NCBI GenBank assembly: GCA_900547295.1
Contig: URGK01000019.1
Span: 1 to 34,867 of the forward strand
Direction: 5' to 3'
Length of the DNA: 34,867 nt
Source of the DNA: an uncultured Eubacteriales bacterium
GTDB taxonomy: Bacteria; Bacillota; Clostridia; Peptostreptococcales; Anaerovoracaceae
Shown here: piece after piece, positions 1 through 8,521 of the stretch
Numbering within the stretch: position 1 is the stretch's first letter
Layout of the letters: every line of letters begins with the position of its first letter
Translations under genes and position numbers: made by a program
Notes under the pieces: model-generated
What the model was told of the DNA's origin: nothing
Database searches by the model: none
What the model saw: the letters and a program-made list of their open reading frames with translations, nothing else

Positions 1-260
1 AGAAGTCCCTCGCCGCCTCCAAAGCCTGCAATATCGGCAGTCTGCGACTCCTCTGATTCGGTCAGCATAACCGTAAGTCCCGCATAGCTTCCGTTTCTGA
101 AATAGAATCTCTCGAAATTAAGGAGTATAATTTCTGCACTTCCCGCGGTTCTGACCACCTCTGAAATAAGCTCCGCATTAACGCTGTTTTTCAGAAGCTC
201 AGACGCCTCATCTATCTTCTTTGTAAAATTACCTTTTAATTTATATACCGCATTGCTCAT
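1..260 (-). CDS. DUF6054-like protein, partial (3' end outside window)
   Basis: The reading frame starts at an ATG at 260-258 and runs off the left edge, giving about 86 residues. A good ribosome site (GGAGG about 9 nt upstream) overlaps the end of the preceding membrane-protein gene, so the two are probably co-transcribed. The N-terminal part is MSNAVYKLKGNF, followed by a helical stretch and a segment around FERFYFRNGSYAGLTVML, then a glycine-rich FGGGEG. This pattern resembles the uncharacterised DUF6054 family, which has no known function. The assignment is by recalled pattern only and the C-terminal half is missing, so it is tentative. The gene itself looks real. Confidence 0.6.
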   Translation of the reverse strand, partial: MSNAVYKLKGNFTKKIDEASELLKNSVNAELISEVVRTAGSAEIILLNFERFYFRNGSYAGLTVMLTESEESQTADIAGFGGGEGL

Positions 261-264
261 ACTA

Positions 265-1116
265 TTAATCCTCCAGATATTTACTTTCTTGTTTATCAGA
301 TTTATTCGCTCTGCCTCTTAATTTTGAACCGGCAGTCGAAATTGCTCCAAGCTTCTTTCCCGGCAGCTTCAAATCAAGTCCAAGTACAGCATTTATTATC
401 CATATAAACAGCACCAGCGTAAGCACCGGAATTACACACGATGTTATAAGCAGAAGCGCCGCCGCCTCAATGAAATTTCCGAGAGCATTTTCGGCTTTTC
501 TGACTATCTCCGAAACGCCTCCCTTGAGGCTGCTCAGCCATTTTGAAACAGCGCTTTCATCCTTGCCCGCATTGCTGTTTAAAATCTCTGCCGTTTTGTC
601 TGTTTCCTGTATATTCTCCTCTATTGATACCGAATATGTTTCCTCGATAAATCCTGTTACCCATGTGCTTGCAGGAACCAGAATTACTATGCACAGCCCT
701 AAAACGACTGATTTTCTGGCAATCCTAAGACACCGCTCGCTTCGCGTATACAAAAATACGGCAATCAGCAGACACGCCAGCGGAATCAGCACTCTGAAAG
801 CTGCAATACCTGCAAAGGCAAGCATATATTTTTCCAGAAATATTGCGCACAGTACAATCATAAAGGTTGAACTCAAATCCGCCAGTTTGTCGGCCAGCGG
901 AGTTGCAACATCTCCCGGTATTATCGTAAGTCCTGTGGATATTGCAGCGGCAGATGCCGTCATTGCCAGAACACTGTTTCTTTTTTCATCAAGGGTTTCT
1001 ATAGTCTTGGCATATGTCTGCGGAGATGAAAAATGCTCCGCAAGCACTGTCGCCGAAACTACCCCTATCGCTATTATAATTACTGCCGCAATTACTCTTT
1101 TTAATCTGACGTTCAT
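265..1116 (-). CDS. Multi-pass membrane protein of unknown function
   Basis: A 283-residue protein I do not recognise. It has an N-terminal hydrophobic segment (about residues 8-27, possibly a signal anchor), hydrophobic segments near 82-100, 104-122 and 136-154, a polar extracytoplasmic-looking stretch of about 60 residues, another membrane segment near 214-243 and a basic C-terminal tail. It begins 20 nt after the rsmE stop and ends just before the DUF6054-like gene, so it sits in the prmA-rsmE transcription unit. Nothing in the sequence suggests an enzyme motif. An accessory membrane or transport role is possible but unsupported. Confidence 0.7.
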   Translation of the reverse strand: MNVRLKRVIAAVIIIAIGVVSATVLAEHFSSPQTYAKTIETLDEKRNSVLAMTASAAAISTGLTIIPGDVATPLADKLADLSSTFMIVLCAIFLEKYMLAFAGIAAFRVLIPLACLLIAVFLYTRSERCLRIARKSVVLGLCIVILVPASTWVTGFIEETYSVSIEENIQETDKTAEILNSNAGKDESAVSKWLSSLKGGVSEIVRKAENALGNFIEAAALLLITSCVIPVLTLVLFIWIINAVLGLDLKLPGKKLGAISTAGSKLRGRANKSDKQESKYLED

Positions 1117-1136
1117 ATCCGGTTATCCTCGCATAT

Positions 1137-1868
1137 CTAAAGCTCAAGCTCATACATTGTCATTGCCAGCGCTGCAATTCCCGCAGTTTCTGTTCTGAGT
1201 ATGGTTTTGCCAAGACTGACACATTCATATTTCCTGAGGTCCTCTGCCTCGCTGTCTGAAAATCCGCCCTCAGGCCCTATTACTATGGCAACAGTTTCAG
1301 GCTTATCTTTGAGATTTCTAAGGGCGTCCTTGATAGTCCTTCCTGTTTCGTTTTCGTATGGAAACAGCACCAAATCAAAAGCCTCAAGCATATCCATCAT
1401 TTCGCTGTGATTAACGGCGTCTGCAATAGCGGGAACAATTCCTCTCCTGCACTGCTTGCATGCCTCATCGGATATCTTTTGCCATCTCTCTGTTTTTTTG
1501 CCGATCTTGCCGTTGTCATTAACGACGGTTCTTTCCATAAATACAGGCACGATGCTGTCTATCCCAAGCTCTACGCATTTCTGAACAATCAGGTCCATTT
1601 TGCCCGCCTTAGGTATGCCCTGAAACAGAGTAACCCTTGTCTCTGGCTCTCTTGCAAAGCTCTGCTTGTCAGTAATTCTAAGGGTTACCTCTGTAGCCGT
1701 TATTTCCTCTATATCGCCCTCATATTCCCATTTCTGCCCGTCTGAAATCTCAACGGTATCTCCCGGCTTTAATCTCAGCACCTTTTTGATATGGTGAATA
1801 TCATCGGCATCAGTAATATATATATATTTATCCGAAATGTTTTCGGGCTCTGTAAAAAATCTGCTCAT
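1137..1868 (-). CDS. rsmE: 16S rRNA (uracil-1498-N3)-methyltransferase RsmE
   Basis: RsmE uses S-adenosylmethionine to methylate U1498 of 16S rRNA in the 30S subunit. The 243-residue length is normal for the family. The N-terminal PUA-like domain begins MSRFFTEP and contains HHIKKVLRLKPGD. The C-terminal SPOUT domain carries the typical segments ERTVV, VIGPEGGFS and LGKTILRTETA, which form the knotted cofactor site. The ATG overlaps the prmA stop (TAATG), so translation is coupled. prmA-rsmE is a common pair in Firmicutes. No lesion is visible in this gene, in contrast to the prmA upstream of it. Confidence 0.95.
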   Translation of the reverse strand: MSRFFTEPENISDKYIYITDADDIHHIKKVLRLKPGDTVEISDGQKWEYEGDIEEITATEVTLRITDKQSFAREPETRVTLFQGIPKAGKMDLIVQKCVELGIDSIVPVFMERTVVNDNGKIGKKTERWQKISDEACKQCRRGIVPAIADAVNHSEMMDMLEAFDLVLFPYENETGRTIKDALRNLKDKPETVAIVIGPEGGFSDSEAEDLRKYECVSLGKTILRTETAGIAALAMTMYELEL

Positions 1869-2836
1869 TACTGCTTAAGTCTGGCTGCAACAGTGCACCA
1901 TTCTCCTTTTTTCAGAATTTCTATAATCTCAAATCCGCAGCGTTTCAGGGTTTCACAGACTTCCTCTTCCTTGAAATCTATTATCCCTGAGGATATATAT
2001 ATTCCTCCGTCCTCAAGATGCTTTGCCACATCCTCTGTTAGCATCATTACAAGGTCCGCCATAAGATTTGCGACAACAATATCGGCTCTGTAGGATACGC
2101 CTTTGGTGAGATCGCCGTATCTTGTATCCACATACTCCGATACGTTATTAAGCTCTACGTTTTCTCTGGTTACCTCGACTGCAACAGGGTCTATATCTAT
2201 TGCAAGTATGTCCCTGCTTCCAAGAAGCGCTGCCGCTATTGAAAGTATTCCGGAGCCGCAGCCAACATCAAGAACCTTGTCTCCCGGCTTCATATATTTT
2301 TCCATAAGCTGTATGCAGCCCGAGGTCGTTTCGTGGGTACCTGTGCCGAACGCCATGCCGGGATCTATCTCTATTACAAGCTCCTTCTCACCTGCCTCGT
2401 AGTCCTCCCACGTAGGCTTAATCACTATTCTGTCTGTGATTTTAGCAGGCTTGAAGTATTCCTTTCATTTATCTACCCAGTCCTCATCGTCAACGATATT
2501 GTCCTCAACATACAGTCTGCCAAGCTTGACATCCCAGCCGAAAAGACCTTCCATTTCCTTGCTCTTGAGCATCATCATCTTGAGTTTGAGCTGCTGAAGC
2601 GCCGCTCTGCCCTCCTCATTATCGTCAAAGTAAACTATAACTTTGTGTTCTGTGTTTACAGGAAAAGCTTTCTCGTCAACATAGTCCCATTCATAGCCTT
2701 CTTTTTTGTCCATAATGTTTTTGATTTCATCGGGGTCTTCTACTGTGGCTCCCTCAATTCCCATCTTGAGAAGCTCCGCTGTAACCTCCTCGACGCCTCT
2801 GCTGTTTGTGAATATCTTTGCTTCAATATATTTCAT
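1868..2836 (-). pseudogene. prmA: Ribosomal protein L11 methyltransferase PrmA, interrupted by an in-frame UGA
   Basis: PrmA trimethylates ribosomal protein L11. One continuous frame from ATG 2836 to TAA 1868 would encode 322 residues, a usual length, but codon 124 (2467-2465) is TGA. The residues on either side, DEDWVDK and KEYFKPAKITDR, read straight through the conserved PrmA linker, where the family normally has Trp (pattern W..xWKxYFKP). A single TGG to TGA change explains it. The downstream half keeps GMAFGTGTHETT and the SAM motif VLDVGCGSGILS and has no other lesion. The first in-frame start after the stop is a GTG at 2425 with no ribosome site nearby. It could be a recent nonsense mutation, a base-call error, or a site of read-through. 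UGA is a true stop in other genes here. Confidence 0.85.
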
Positions 2837-2876
2837 ATGATTTCTCCCTCGTTTTAATTAATCTGTAACTTAAAAT

Positions 2877-2906
2877 ATTATATACTATTGCTTACTGCCT
2901 TTTCAA
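2877..2906 (-). promoter_or_regulatory. Sigma-A promoter for prmA-rsmE
   Basis: On the minus strand a -35 TTGAAA (2906-2901) and a perfect -10 TATAAT (2882-2877) are separated by 18 bp. The prmA ATG lies about 40 nt downstream, preceded by GAGGGAG. The good promoter upstream of a broken gene suggests the unit is still transcribed, which rsmE would need. Confidence 0.6.
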
Positions 2907-2925
2907 CAGCCTTATACAATTAAGT

Positions 2926-2968
2926 CAAAAAACTTCACGCCGGAAACCGTATTCCTACAGTCTCCGGC
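2926..2968 (-). terminator. Rho-independent terminator after the GPH transporter gene
   Basis: Minus-strand stem GCCGGAGAC / GTTTCCGGC (2968-2960 with 2947-2939, one G-U pair) is followed by GTGAAG and a run of six T (2931-2926). It lies just past the transporter stop at 2976 and separates that gene from the prmA unit. Confidence 0.8.
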
Positions 2969-2975
2969 CGTAAAT

Positions 2976-4391
2976 TTACATAAGATTTTCGAACTGCTTC
3001 ATATCGGGCATTATTCCCGCTTCCCTGCTTTCAATGGCTTTTACCACATCATTGTATACTCTCTTTGAAACAGGGTATTTGTATATCATATATGCAGAGC
3101 CTGTCATAAGCAGCGCAGGTATTACGGCAAAGGAATTCTCAACCCATGCAAGCGCCGTTGCGCTCTGCATTGCAGCTTCTCCGTTAAAGCCTGCAATCTG
3201 AAGAATTATGCCAAGGCTCTGCGCTCCCACAGCCTCCGCCACAGCTTCCGATATGGCCTGAAGCGATACAACGCTTCCTGTTCTGTCCCTGCCGCAGGAA
3301 AGCATATCAACCTCGCACACATCATAGAGCATTGCGGGTATAAGCTGCCAGTACACTGTCGTTCCTATTGAAAACTGCACCAGGAATATGCACATTGAAC
3401 TCATTCCGTTTATGCCGATAAATTTAAACGCTATAGTCAGCACCGCCGAAAGCAGCATGCAGCCTATGTATACTATTCTTTTGTCCCAGTGGGCAGAAAG
3501 CTTGTTGATTATAGGGGTGAATACAAATCCCGTACAGGTGAACAGCAGTAGCAGGAATGTGATTTTCCAGCCGCTGTAGCCCATATTATATGTAAAGTAA
3601 TACATTCTGTCCCCCGCAGCAATGGCGTTTGCAATCAGATAAATCATACTTGCCGCAATAATATACTGCAGAGATTTAAGATTTATAAGGTCTTTGTATT
3701 CAATGAAGATTTCTCTTGCAAAGTCAAGTGACATACTTTTTCTTTTGACAGGCTTCGTATAGTCGGGATTGTCCGTTTCCTTTATGTTGTATGCGCTCAG
3801 CAGAATACCCAGCGACCCTATAATGCTTACGAGTATGCCCATATACTGCCATGACGTTGAGGCGCTTTTGCCCATATTCATAAAATAGTCCACGCACAGT
3901 GTCGGCACTACCATTGAAACCACCATTCCGACAGTATCAAACACATAGGAATAGGATCTCAGCGCAGTTCTCTCGTCATAATCCCTGGTAAGCTCCGCTC
4001 CCCATGAAAGATAAGGTATGAAGAACGTGCTGAACAGTGTCCAGAACACCATTACCATTATCGTATAATATACCAGCTTGACACTGTATGCCGCATTTAT
4101 GTTTGTAAACAGCAGTGATGTGCATATGCCGATAGGTATTGCCGCAGCCAGCATAAACGGCTTGCGGTTACCGTATTTTGAATCATAATTATCCGAAAAA
4201 TGCCCTATAAACGGTCCGCACAGAGCTTCCCATATGGTTCCGAACGCCACAATGAAGCCGCCTGCAACAGGCTTTATTCCCACTATTGTAGTCAGATAAA
4301 ACAGCATGAAATTTGTAAACAGATTGTACAGAGAAGAGTCACCGAGTCCCCCTATACCGTAAAATATTTTTGTTTTTAATTTAAGCCTCAT
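2976..4391 (-). CDS. GPH-family (MFS_2) sugar/cation symporter-like transporter
   Basis: A 471-residue protein with about twelve hydrophobic segments. The motif GHFSDNYDSKYGNRKPF in the loop after the second to third helix matches the glycoside-pentoside-hexuronide:cation symporter signature (GxxSDrxxxxxGrrRP). The family usually imports glycosides or sugar acids with H+ or Na+. The substrate cannot be read from the sequence. I chose the ATG at 4391 (MRLKLKTK) because GGAGG lies 6 nt upstream; a longer in-frame start at 4433 has no ribosome site. It is monocistronic, ends in a clear terminator and is divergent from the hydroxy-acid-type operon at 4793. The candidate promoter lies about 240 nt upstream and looks MerR-controlled. 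Confidence 0.85.
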   Translation of the reverse strand: MRLKLKTKIFYGIGGLGDSSLYNLFTNFMLFYLTTIVGIKPVAGGFIVAFGTIWEALCGPFIGHFSDNYDSKYGNRKPFMLAAAIPIGICTSLLFTNINAAYSVKLVYYTIMVMVFWTLFSTFFIPYLSWGAELTRDYDERTALRSYSYVFDTVGMVVSMVVPTLCVDYFMNMGKSASTSWQYMGILVSIIGSLGILLSAYNIKETDNPDYTKPVKRKSMSLDFAREIFIEYKDLINLKSLQYIIAASMIYLIANAIAAGDRMYYFTYNMGYSGWKITFLLLLFTCTGFVFTPIINKLSAHWDKRIVYIGCMLLSAVLTIAFKFIGINGMSSMCIFLVQFSIGTTVYWQLIPAMLYDVCEVDMLSCGRDRTGSVVSLQAISEAVAEAVGAQSLGIILQIAGFNGEAAMQSATALAWVENSFAVIPALLMTGSAYMIYKYPVSKRVYNDVVKAIESREAGIMPDMKQFENLM

Positions 4392-4792
4392 AAACACCTC
4401 CGTTAAGGCTTCCCGTATTTTGCTGCACGACAAAAAACTGTGCAGAATTTACACAAAAACAGATTTCCAGTTTCTCTTTAGAAATTCGGATTTTCAAAAG
4501 ATATACGAATCACATTCTGTAATGAAATTAAGAATAAAACAGATTATAGAATATAAAACATACTGCGGCAGAGCATATGTCCCGCCGCAAACTGTACGAT
4601 CATTAAGGTAAATGTATCAATATCCTTATCTATATTTTAAAGTATACTGTAACCGTACAGTCAACAATAACAACTGATTTATTTGACCTAAACTGCCGTA
4701 TTCTGTTAACAATTTTGCTGAATACGCTACTGTTATATACTGTTTTACATATTTTGTGGTATCATAAAAGTATCCAATTTAAGGAGGACAAT
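4392..4792. other. Divergent intergenic region between two transporter genes
   Basis: This 401-nt AT-rich stretch holds no convincing gene. A 63-codon frame on the plus strand (4420-4611) has no ribosome site and unlikely composition. The region contains a 6-bp hairpin TGCGGC/GCCGCA (4563-4588), the MerR-like dyad at 4646-4661, a repeated half-site ACTGTACG at 4591-4598 that matches one arm of that dyad in inverse orientation, and a possible extended -10 (TG-G-TATCAT, 4757-4765) ahead of the plus-strand operon. Its -35 is poor. Confidence 0.5.
4634..4664 (-). promoter_or_regulatory. MerR-type promoter (19-bp spacer with internal dyad) toward the GPH transporter
   Basis: On the minus strand a -35 TTGACT (4664-4659) and a -10 TAAAAT (4639-4634) are 19 bp apart. 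The spacer and the end of the -35 hold a perfect 6+6 dyad ACTGTA-ACCG-TACAGT (4646-4661). A lengthened spacer filled by a dyad is the hallmark of promoters activated by MerR-family regulators. No MerR gene is in the window. The leader to the transporter ATG would be about 240 nt, which is long. Confidence 0.5.
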
Positions 4793-6100
4793 ATGGATTC
4801 ATCAACCCTTGTATCAGCCATCGGCATATGCTGTGCGCTTGCCGGAATGGCAGTACTGATATTCAAAAGAGTAACACCCGTTATAATCGGACCGCTTGCA
4901 GCGGTTTTAGTCTGTCTTACAAGTAAAATCCCTGTATTCAGCGGACTTACAGAAACCTATCTTTCAGGAGTTGCAGGATTTTTCACATCATATGTTTTTA
5001 TATTTCTTCTCGGCAATATCTTTGGAAATATCTATCAGAATTCCGGCGCCGCTGCCAAAATAGGAATGATAATATCAAAGAAACTGGGACCGAAGTACTG
5101 TATGCTGGCATGTATGCTTTCCGCAGCAATATTAAGCTATGGCGGTATCAACAGCTTTGTAATCATATTTGCGGTATACCCTATTGCACTGAAGCTGTTT
5201 GAGGAGGCTGACCTGCCTACCTATCTGCTGCCTGCAATAGTCTGCGCAGGTATGTGGACCTTTGCAATGACAGGTCCATTCACACCTCAGATACCGAATG
5301 TCGTTTCCATGGAGTATCTGGGCACACCTGCCTATGCGGGACTTGTCCCCGGTCTTGCGGGAGCTGCCGCAATGTTTATCGGAATTATAGTATATATGAA
5401 CAGACAGGGCAAAAAAGCAAAACTCCGCGGCGAACATTTCCAGTGGCCTGAGGGCGTCAAACGCGTAGATGAAAAGGACGATACCCCAAGCGGTATTATA
5501 TCTCTGATACCCATTGCATTTGTGCTTCTCATATTCAACCTCACAAAGCTTGATATAATCATATGTCTGCTGCTTGGCATACTGCTGGCGCTGGCGCTTT
5601 TCTGGAAATACCTGCCTAAGGAAGAAATGCTCAGGATGTTTAACGATGCGGCGGTTTCATCAATAACAATAATAATGAATACGGCTGCCATCGTAGGCGT
5701 AGGTTCTGTAATCAAGGGCGCCTCATTCTACAGCTTTGCAACGGATATGCTTATGAGCTCGGACGCTAATCCGTATGTTGTGGCGGCATTAGGAGCAAAT
5801 ATATTCTCGGGTATATTAGGCTCCGCTTCGGGCGGCATATCTCTTGTATATGAAACCCTCGGAGACACATTTAATCAGTACGCGGCGCAGGGATACAATC
5901 TGGGCTTTATACACAGACTGTGCGCAGACGGCTGCGGAGGACTCGATTCGGTGCCTTGGAACGGCTCAATAGTTTCAGTGTTTGCTGTATGTCACGCAAC
6001 ACACAAGCAGTCATACAAATATAATTTTGTTTCCTGCCTTGTGATACCGCTGTCCTGCACAATGCTGATTGCGCTGCCGCTTTGTATACTGTTAGGATAA
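4793..6100 (+). CDS. GntP-like permease, probable short-chain (hydroxy) acid importer
   Basis: A 435-residue protein with about twelve to fourteen hydrophobic segments. The stretches GGINSFVIIFAVYPIALK and SGILGSASGGISLVYETLG resemble the GntP gluconate/hydroxybutyrate permease family, which imports gluconate or 3-hydroxybutyrate with protons. I start it at ATG 4793 (MDSSTLVS) because AAGGAGG lies 6 nt upstream; an earlier in-frame ATG at 4715 has no such site. It heads an operon with a crotonase and a CoA-transferase, at 12 and 10 nt spacings. This favours import of a short-chain acid that is then activated to its CoA ester. The exact acid is not shown by the sequence. Confidence 0.75.
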   Translation: MDSSTLVSAIGICCALAGMAVLIFKRVTPVIIGPLAAVLVCLTSKIPVFSGLTETYLSGVAGFFTSYVFIFLLGNIFGNIYQNSGAAAKIGMIISKKLGPKYCMLACMLSAAILSYGGINSFVIIFAVYPIALKLFEEADLPTYLLPAIVCAGMWTFAMTGPFTPQIPNVVSMEYLGTPAYAGLVPGLAGAAAMFIGIIVYMNRQGKKAKLRGEHFQWPEGVKRVDEKDDTPSGIISLIPIAFVLLIFNLTKLDIIICLLLGILLALALFWKYLPKEEMLRMFNDAAVSSITIIMNTAAIVGVGSVIKGASFYSFATDMLMSSDANPYVVAALGANIFSGILGSASGGISLVYETLGDTFNQYAAQGYNLGFIHRLCADGCGGLDSVPWNGSIVSVFAVCHATHKQSYKYNFVSCLVIPLSCTMLIALPLCILLG

Positions 6101-6112
6101 GGATTTAAAACT

Positions 6113-6889
6113 ATGAAGGATATAATTTTTGAAAAGAATAATAATACAGGTATTATCACCTTTAACAAAGAGCATGATATGAACTGTCTCAATGCCGGAT
6201 TTATAGGGGACATTACTCAGATAATTGATGATACTTTATCTGACCCTGATATATATGTTCTTATTTTTACCGGAACAGGCAAGGCCTTTTCGGCAGGAGC
6301 CGATGTCAGGGAAATGATTGATAAAGACAGTAAAGAGATTTATGAATGGTCTGCTCTTGGCAGCTATCTCAATCTCAAAATCGAAAATCTGCCTATACCG
6401 ACAATAGCCGCAATAAACGGATACGCCTTTGGAGGCGGACTTGAGCTTGCTCTTGCCTGCGATATACGCATTGCGGCAGATACAGCAGTAATGGGCCTTA
6501 CCGAAACAGGTCTTGGCACTATATGCGGCGCAGGCGGAACCCAGAGGCTTCCGAAAATCATAGGAAGCAGCAGAGCAAAGGAACTCATATTCACAGGCAG
6601 ACATATCAGATCTGACGAGGCTTTTGATATGGGGCTTGTAAACAGAGTGGTTCCCTGCGGTGAGCTGAAAGCCTCTGCCCTCTCGCTTTCCGAGGCAATC
6701 TGTAAAAATGCGCAGCCTGCGGTACGTCTTGCCAAAGAGGCAATCGCTTATTCAGAAAACACCATAACTGCGGAGGGCTGCCTTGCAGAGCGCAGACTGT
6801 TCGCAAAGACATTTGAAACAGAGGACCGCAAAACCGGTATGCTCGCCTTTATAAACAAAGAAAAAAATATTAAATTCAGCAACAGATAA
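6113..6889 (+). CDS. Enoyl-CoA hydratase/isomerase (crotonase) family protein
   Basis: A 258-residue crotonase-fold protein. Oxyanion-hole segments FSAGADVREM (about 59-68) and GYAFGGGLELALACDIR (about 103-119) are present. So is GLTETGLGTICGAGGTQRLP, in which Glu131 corresponds to the second catalytic Glu of rat enoyl-CoA hydratase. The position of the first catalytic Glu holds Asp123, as often seen in bacterial members that are not classical hydratases. Likely reaction: hydration or dehydration of a short-chain acyl-CoA such as crotonyl/3-hydroxybutyryl-CoA. It lies between the permease and the CoA-transferase, consistent with a transport, activation and hydration/dehydration route. Other crotonase chemistries (isomerase, lyase) cannot be excluded. 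Confidence 0.85.
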   Translation: MKDIIFEKNNNTGIITFNKEHDMNCLNAGFIGDITQIIDDTLSDPDIYVLIFTGTGKAFSAGADVREMIDKDSKEIYEWSALGSYLNLKIENLPIPTIAAINGYAFGGGLELALACDIRIAADTAVMGLTETGLGTICGAGGTQRLPKIIGSSRAKELIFTGRHIRSDEAFDMGLVNRVVPCGELKASALSLSEAICKNAQPAVRLAKEAIAYSENTITAEGCLAERRLFAKTFETEDRKTGMLAFINKEKNIKFSNR

Positions 6890-6899
6890 GGATAAAAAA

Positions 6900-8477
6900 A
6901 TGACAGCAAAATTTATTACTGCCGCTGAGGCGGCGGCGATGATAAAGGACAATTCAACAGTAGGCATAAACGGATTTATAAGCTTTTGCCTTGCAGATGA
7001 TATACTTACTGAAATCGAAAACAGATATATCAGCGAAAAACACCCCCGCAATATTTCAGTCGTAAATGTTGCAGGTGTAGGCGGTGACGGCAAAGACAGA
7101 GGTATGAACCATCTTGCACACGAGGGCCTGATGAAAAGGCTTCTATGCAGCAATCTGAGCCTTGCCAACAAGGTATATCCTCTGATAATGAATAATGCCT
7201 TTCCCACCTTTATGATACCGCAGGGAGTTCTGGCAAATATGATGAGAGCCATTACCTCCGGCAAGCCGGGTGTAATAACCAAGGTGGGAATGCATACATT
7301 TGTAGACCCCAGAGTAGACGGAGGCAGAATAAACAAGGCTGCATATGACAGCGGAGATGAGGTTGTAAGCCTTGTCAAACTTGCGGGAGAGGATTATCTG
7401 TTCTACCCTGCTTTTCCTCTTGATGTGGCTATTGTCAAGGGCAGCATTGCCGATGCTGACGGAAACATATCACTGGAAAACGAGGCGCTTCATATAGAGC
7501 AATACGAAATGGCCGCGGCGGCCAAAAACTCGGGCGGCACAGTTATGGTACAGGTTGATGAAATGGTGGAGGCTGGCTCTCTGCACCCACAGAAGATAAA
7601 GCTTCCCGCTTCGCTTGTGGATTATGTAATCGTGGGCAGACCCGAAAATACAGGTCAGCATTTCATAGGCGACTGCAAACCGGTTCCGTCATGGAGCGGC
7701 CACGAGAGAATTCCTTTTGAAAGCATCAAGGCAATGCCCCTTTGCGCTGACAAGATCATATGCAGGAGAAGCATATTTGAGCTTCACGAAAATGACTTTA
7801 TCAATTTAGGCATAGGTATTTCAATGGACGTATCAGGCGTGCTCAATGAAGAGGGTCTGATACAGCAGGTTTCCTCAAGCATCGAGTCCGGAGTCATCGG
7901 AGGTGTTCCCGCTCCCGGAATTGCAACAGGGGCCGCATATAACCCGACTGCAATACTAAAGCAGCCTGATATTTTTGATTTGTATGACGGCGGCGGTATA
8001 GATTTTGCCTGCGTTGGTGCAGCCGAAATAGATATGCACGGTAATGTCAATGTTTCAAGATTTGCCGGCAAGGTTACAGGCCCCGGCGGCTTTATAAATA
8101 TCACCCAGGGCGCAAAAACCGTATGCTTCCTAGGCACATTTACTGCTGGCAAAAAAGATATACGGGTTGAAAACGGCAGGCTCAATATAGTTCAGGACGG
8201 ACCTCATATCAAGTTCAAAAAAGATGTTGACCATATCACCTTTTCGGGCAGATATTCTCTTGAAAAAGGCACACAGAAAGTCTTCTATATTACAGAGCGC
8301 GCAGTGTTTACCCTCACAGAGCAGGGGCTGACGCTGATTGAAACAGCTCCCGGCATAGATATCGAAAAGGATATTTTTGCGAAAATGGAGTTCAGACCTG
8401 TAATATCGCCCGAACTTAAAACTATGGACGAAAGACTTTTCAGACCTGAGCTTATGAAGCTTACTCTCAAAAAATAG
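6900..8477 (+). CDS. Acetate/propionate CoA-transferase, family I
   Basis: A 525-residue single-chain enzyme with fused alpha and beta halves, matching the length of propionate CoA-transferase (Pct) and YdiF-type proteins. Family I enzymes form a glutamyl-CoA thioester. The catalytic residue is Glu329 in SSSIESGVIGGVPAPG, close to the Glu324 known for Clostridium propionicum Pct. Other marks are NVAGVGGDGKDRGMNHLAHEG, GKPGVITKVGMHTFVDPR and GPGGFINITQGAK. It would move CoA from acetyl-CoA (or another donor) to a short-chain acid such as propionate, lactate, 3-hydroxybutyrate or crotonate. As the last gene of the permease-crotonase operon it probably activates the imported acid. A terminator hairpin follows 9 nt after the stop. 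Confidence 0.9.
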   Translation: MTAKFITAAEAAAMIKDNSTVGINGFISFCLADDILTEIENRYISEKHPRNISVVNVAGVGGDGKDRGMNHLAHEGLMKRLLCSNLSLANKVYPLIMNNAFPTFMIPQGVLANMMRAITSGKPGVITKVGMHTFVDPRVDGGRINKAAYDSGDEVVSLVKLAGEDYLFYPAFPLDVAIVKGSIADADGNISLENEALHIEQYEMAAAAKNSGGTVMVQVDEMVEAGSLHPQKIKLPASLVDYVIVGRPENTGQHFIGDCKPVPSWSGHERIPFESIKAMPLCADKIICRRSIFELHENDFINLGIGISMDVSGVLNEEGLIQQVSSSIESGVIGGVPAPGIATGAAYNPTAILKQPDIFDLYDGGGIDFACVGAAEIDMHGNVNVSRFAGKVTGPGGFINITQGAKTVCFLGTFTAGKKDIRVENGRLNIVQDGPHIKFKKDVDHITFSGRYSLEKGTQKVFYITERAVFTLTEQGLTLIETAPGIDIEKDIFAKMEFRPVISPELKTMDERLFRPELMKLTLKK

Positions 8478-8485
8478 CATTTTAA

Positions 8486-8516
8486 AGGCTTCCCGGATTT
8501 ACATTTTGGGAAGCCT
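8486..8516. terminator. Hairpin between convergent genes (bidirectional terminator)
   Basis: Perfect 9-bp stem AGGCTTCCC / GGGAAGCCT with a 13-nt loop, followed on the plus strand by a T-rich stretch (GATTATTATGATTTTTT) and on the minus strand by TTTAAAATGC. It lies between the convergent CoA-transferase and M14 peptidase genes and can serve both. Confidence 0.8.
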
Positions 8517-8521
8517 GATTA

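Noticed and set aside
470..1198. 242-codon frame on the plus strand opposite the membrane protein
   Set aside because: It is antisense to a gene with a good ribosome site and operon context; its composition is that of a shadow frame.
2465..2467. UGA read as Trp throughout the genome (alternative code)
   Set aside because: argB, fabD, sigE, the SleC-like gene and the DUF2089 gene all end at UGA in the right place, most with an overlapping or close next start, so UGA is a normal stop.
2465..2467. Selenocysteine at the prmA UGA
   Set aside because: The family has Trp, not Cys, at this place, and I see no SECIS-like hairpin directly after the UGA.
4420..4611. 63-codon plus-strand frame as a gene
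   Set aside because: No ribosome site, no recognisable sequence, and it overlaps the transporter's N-terminus and its leader.
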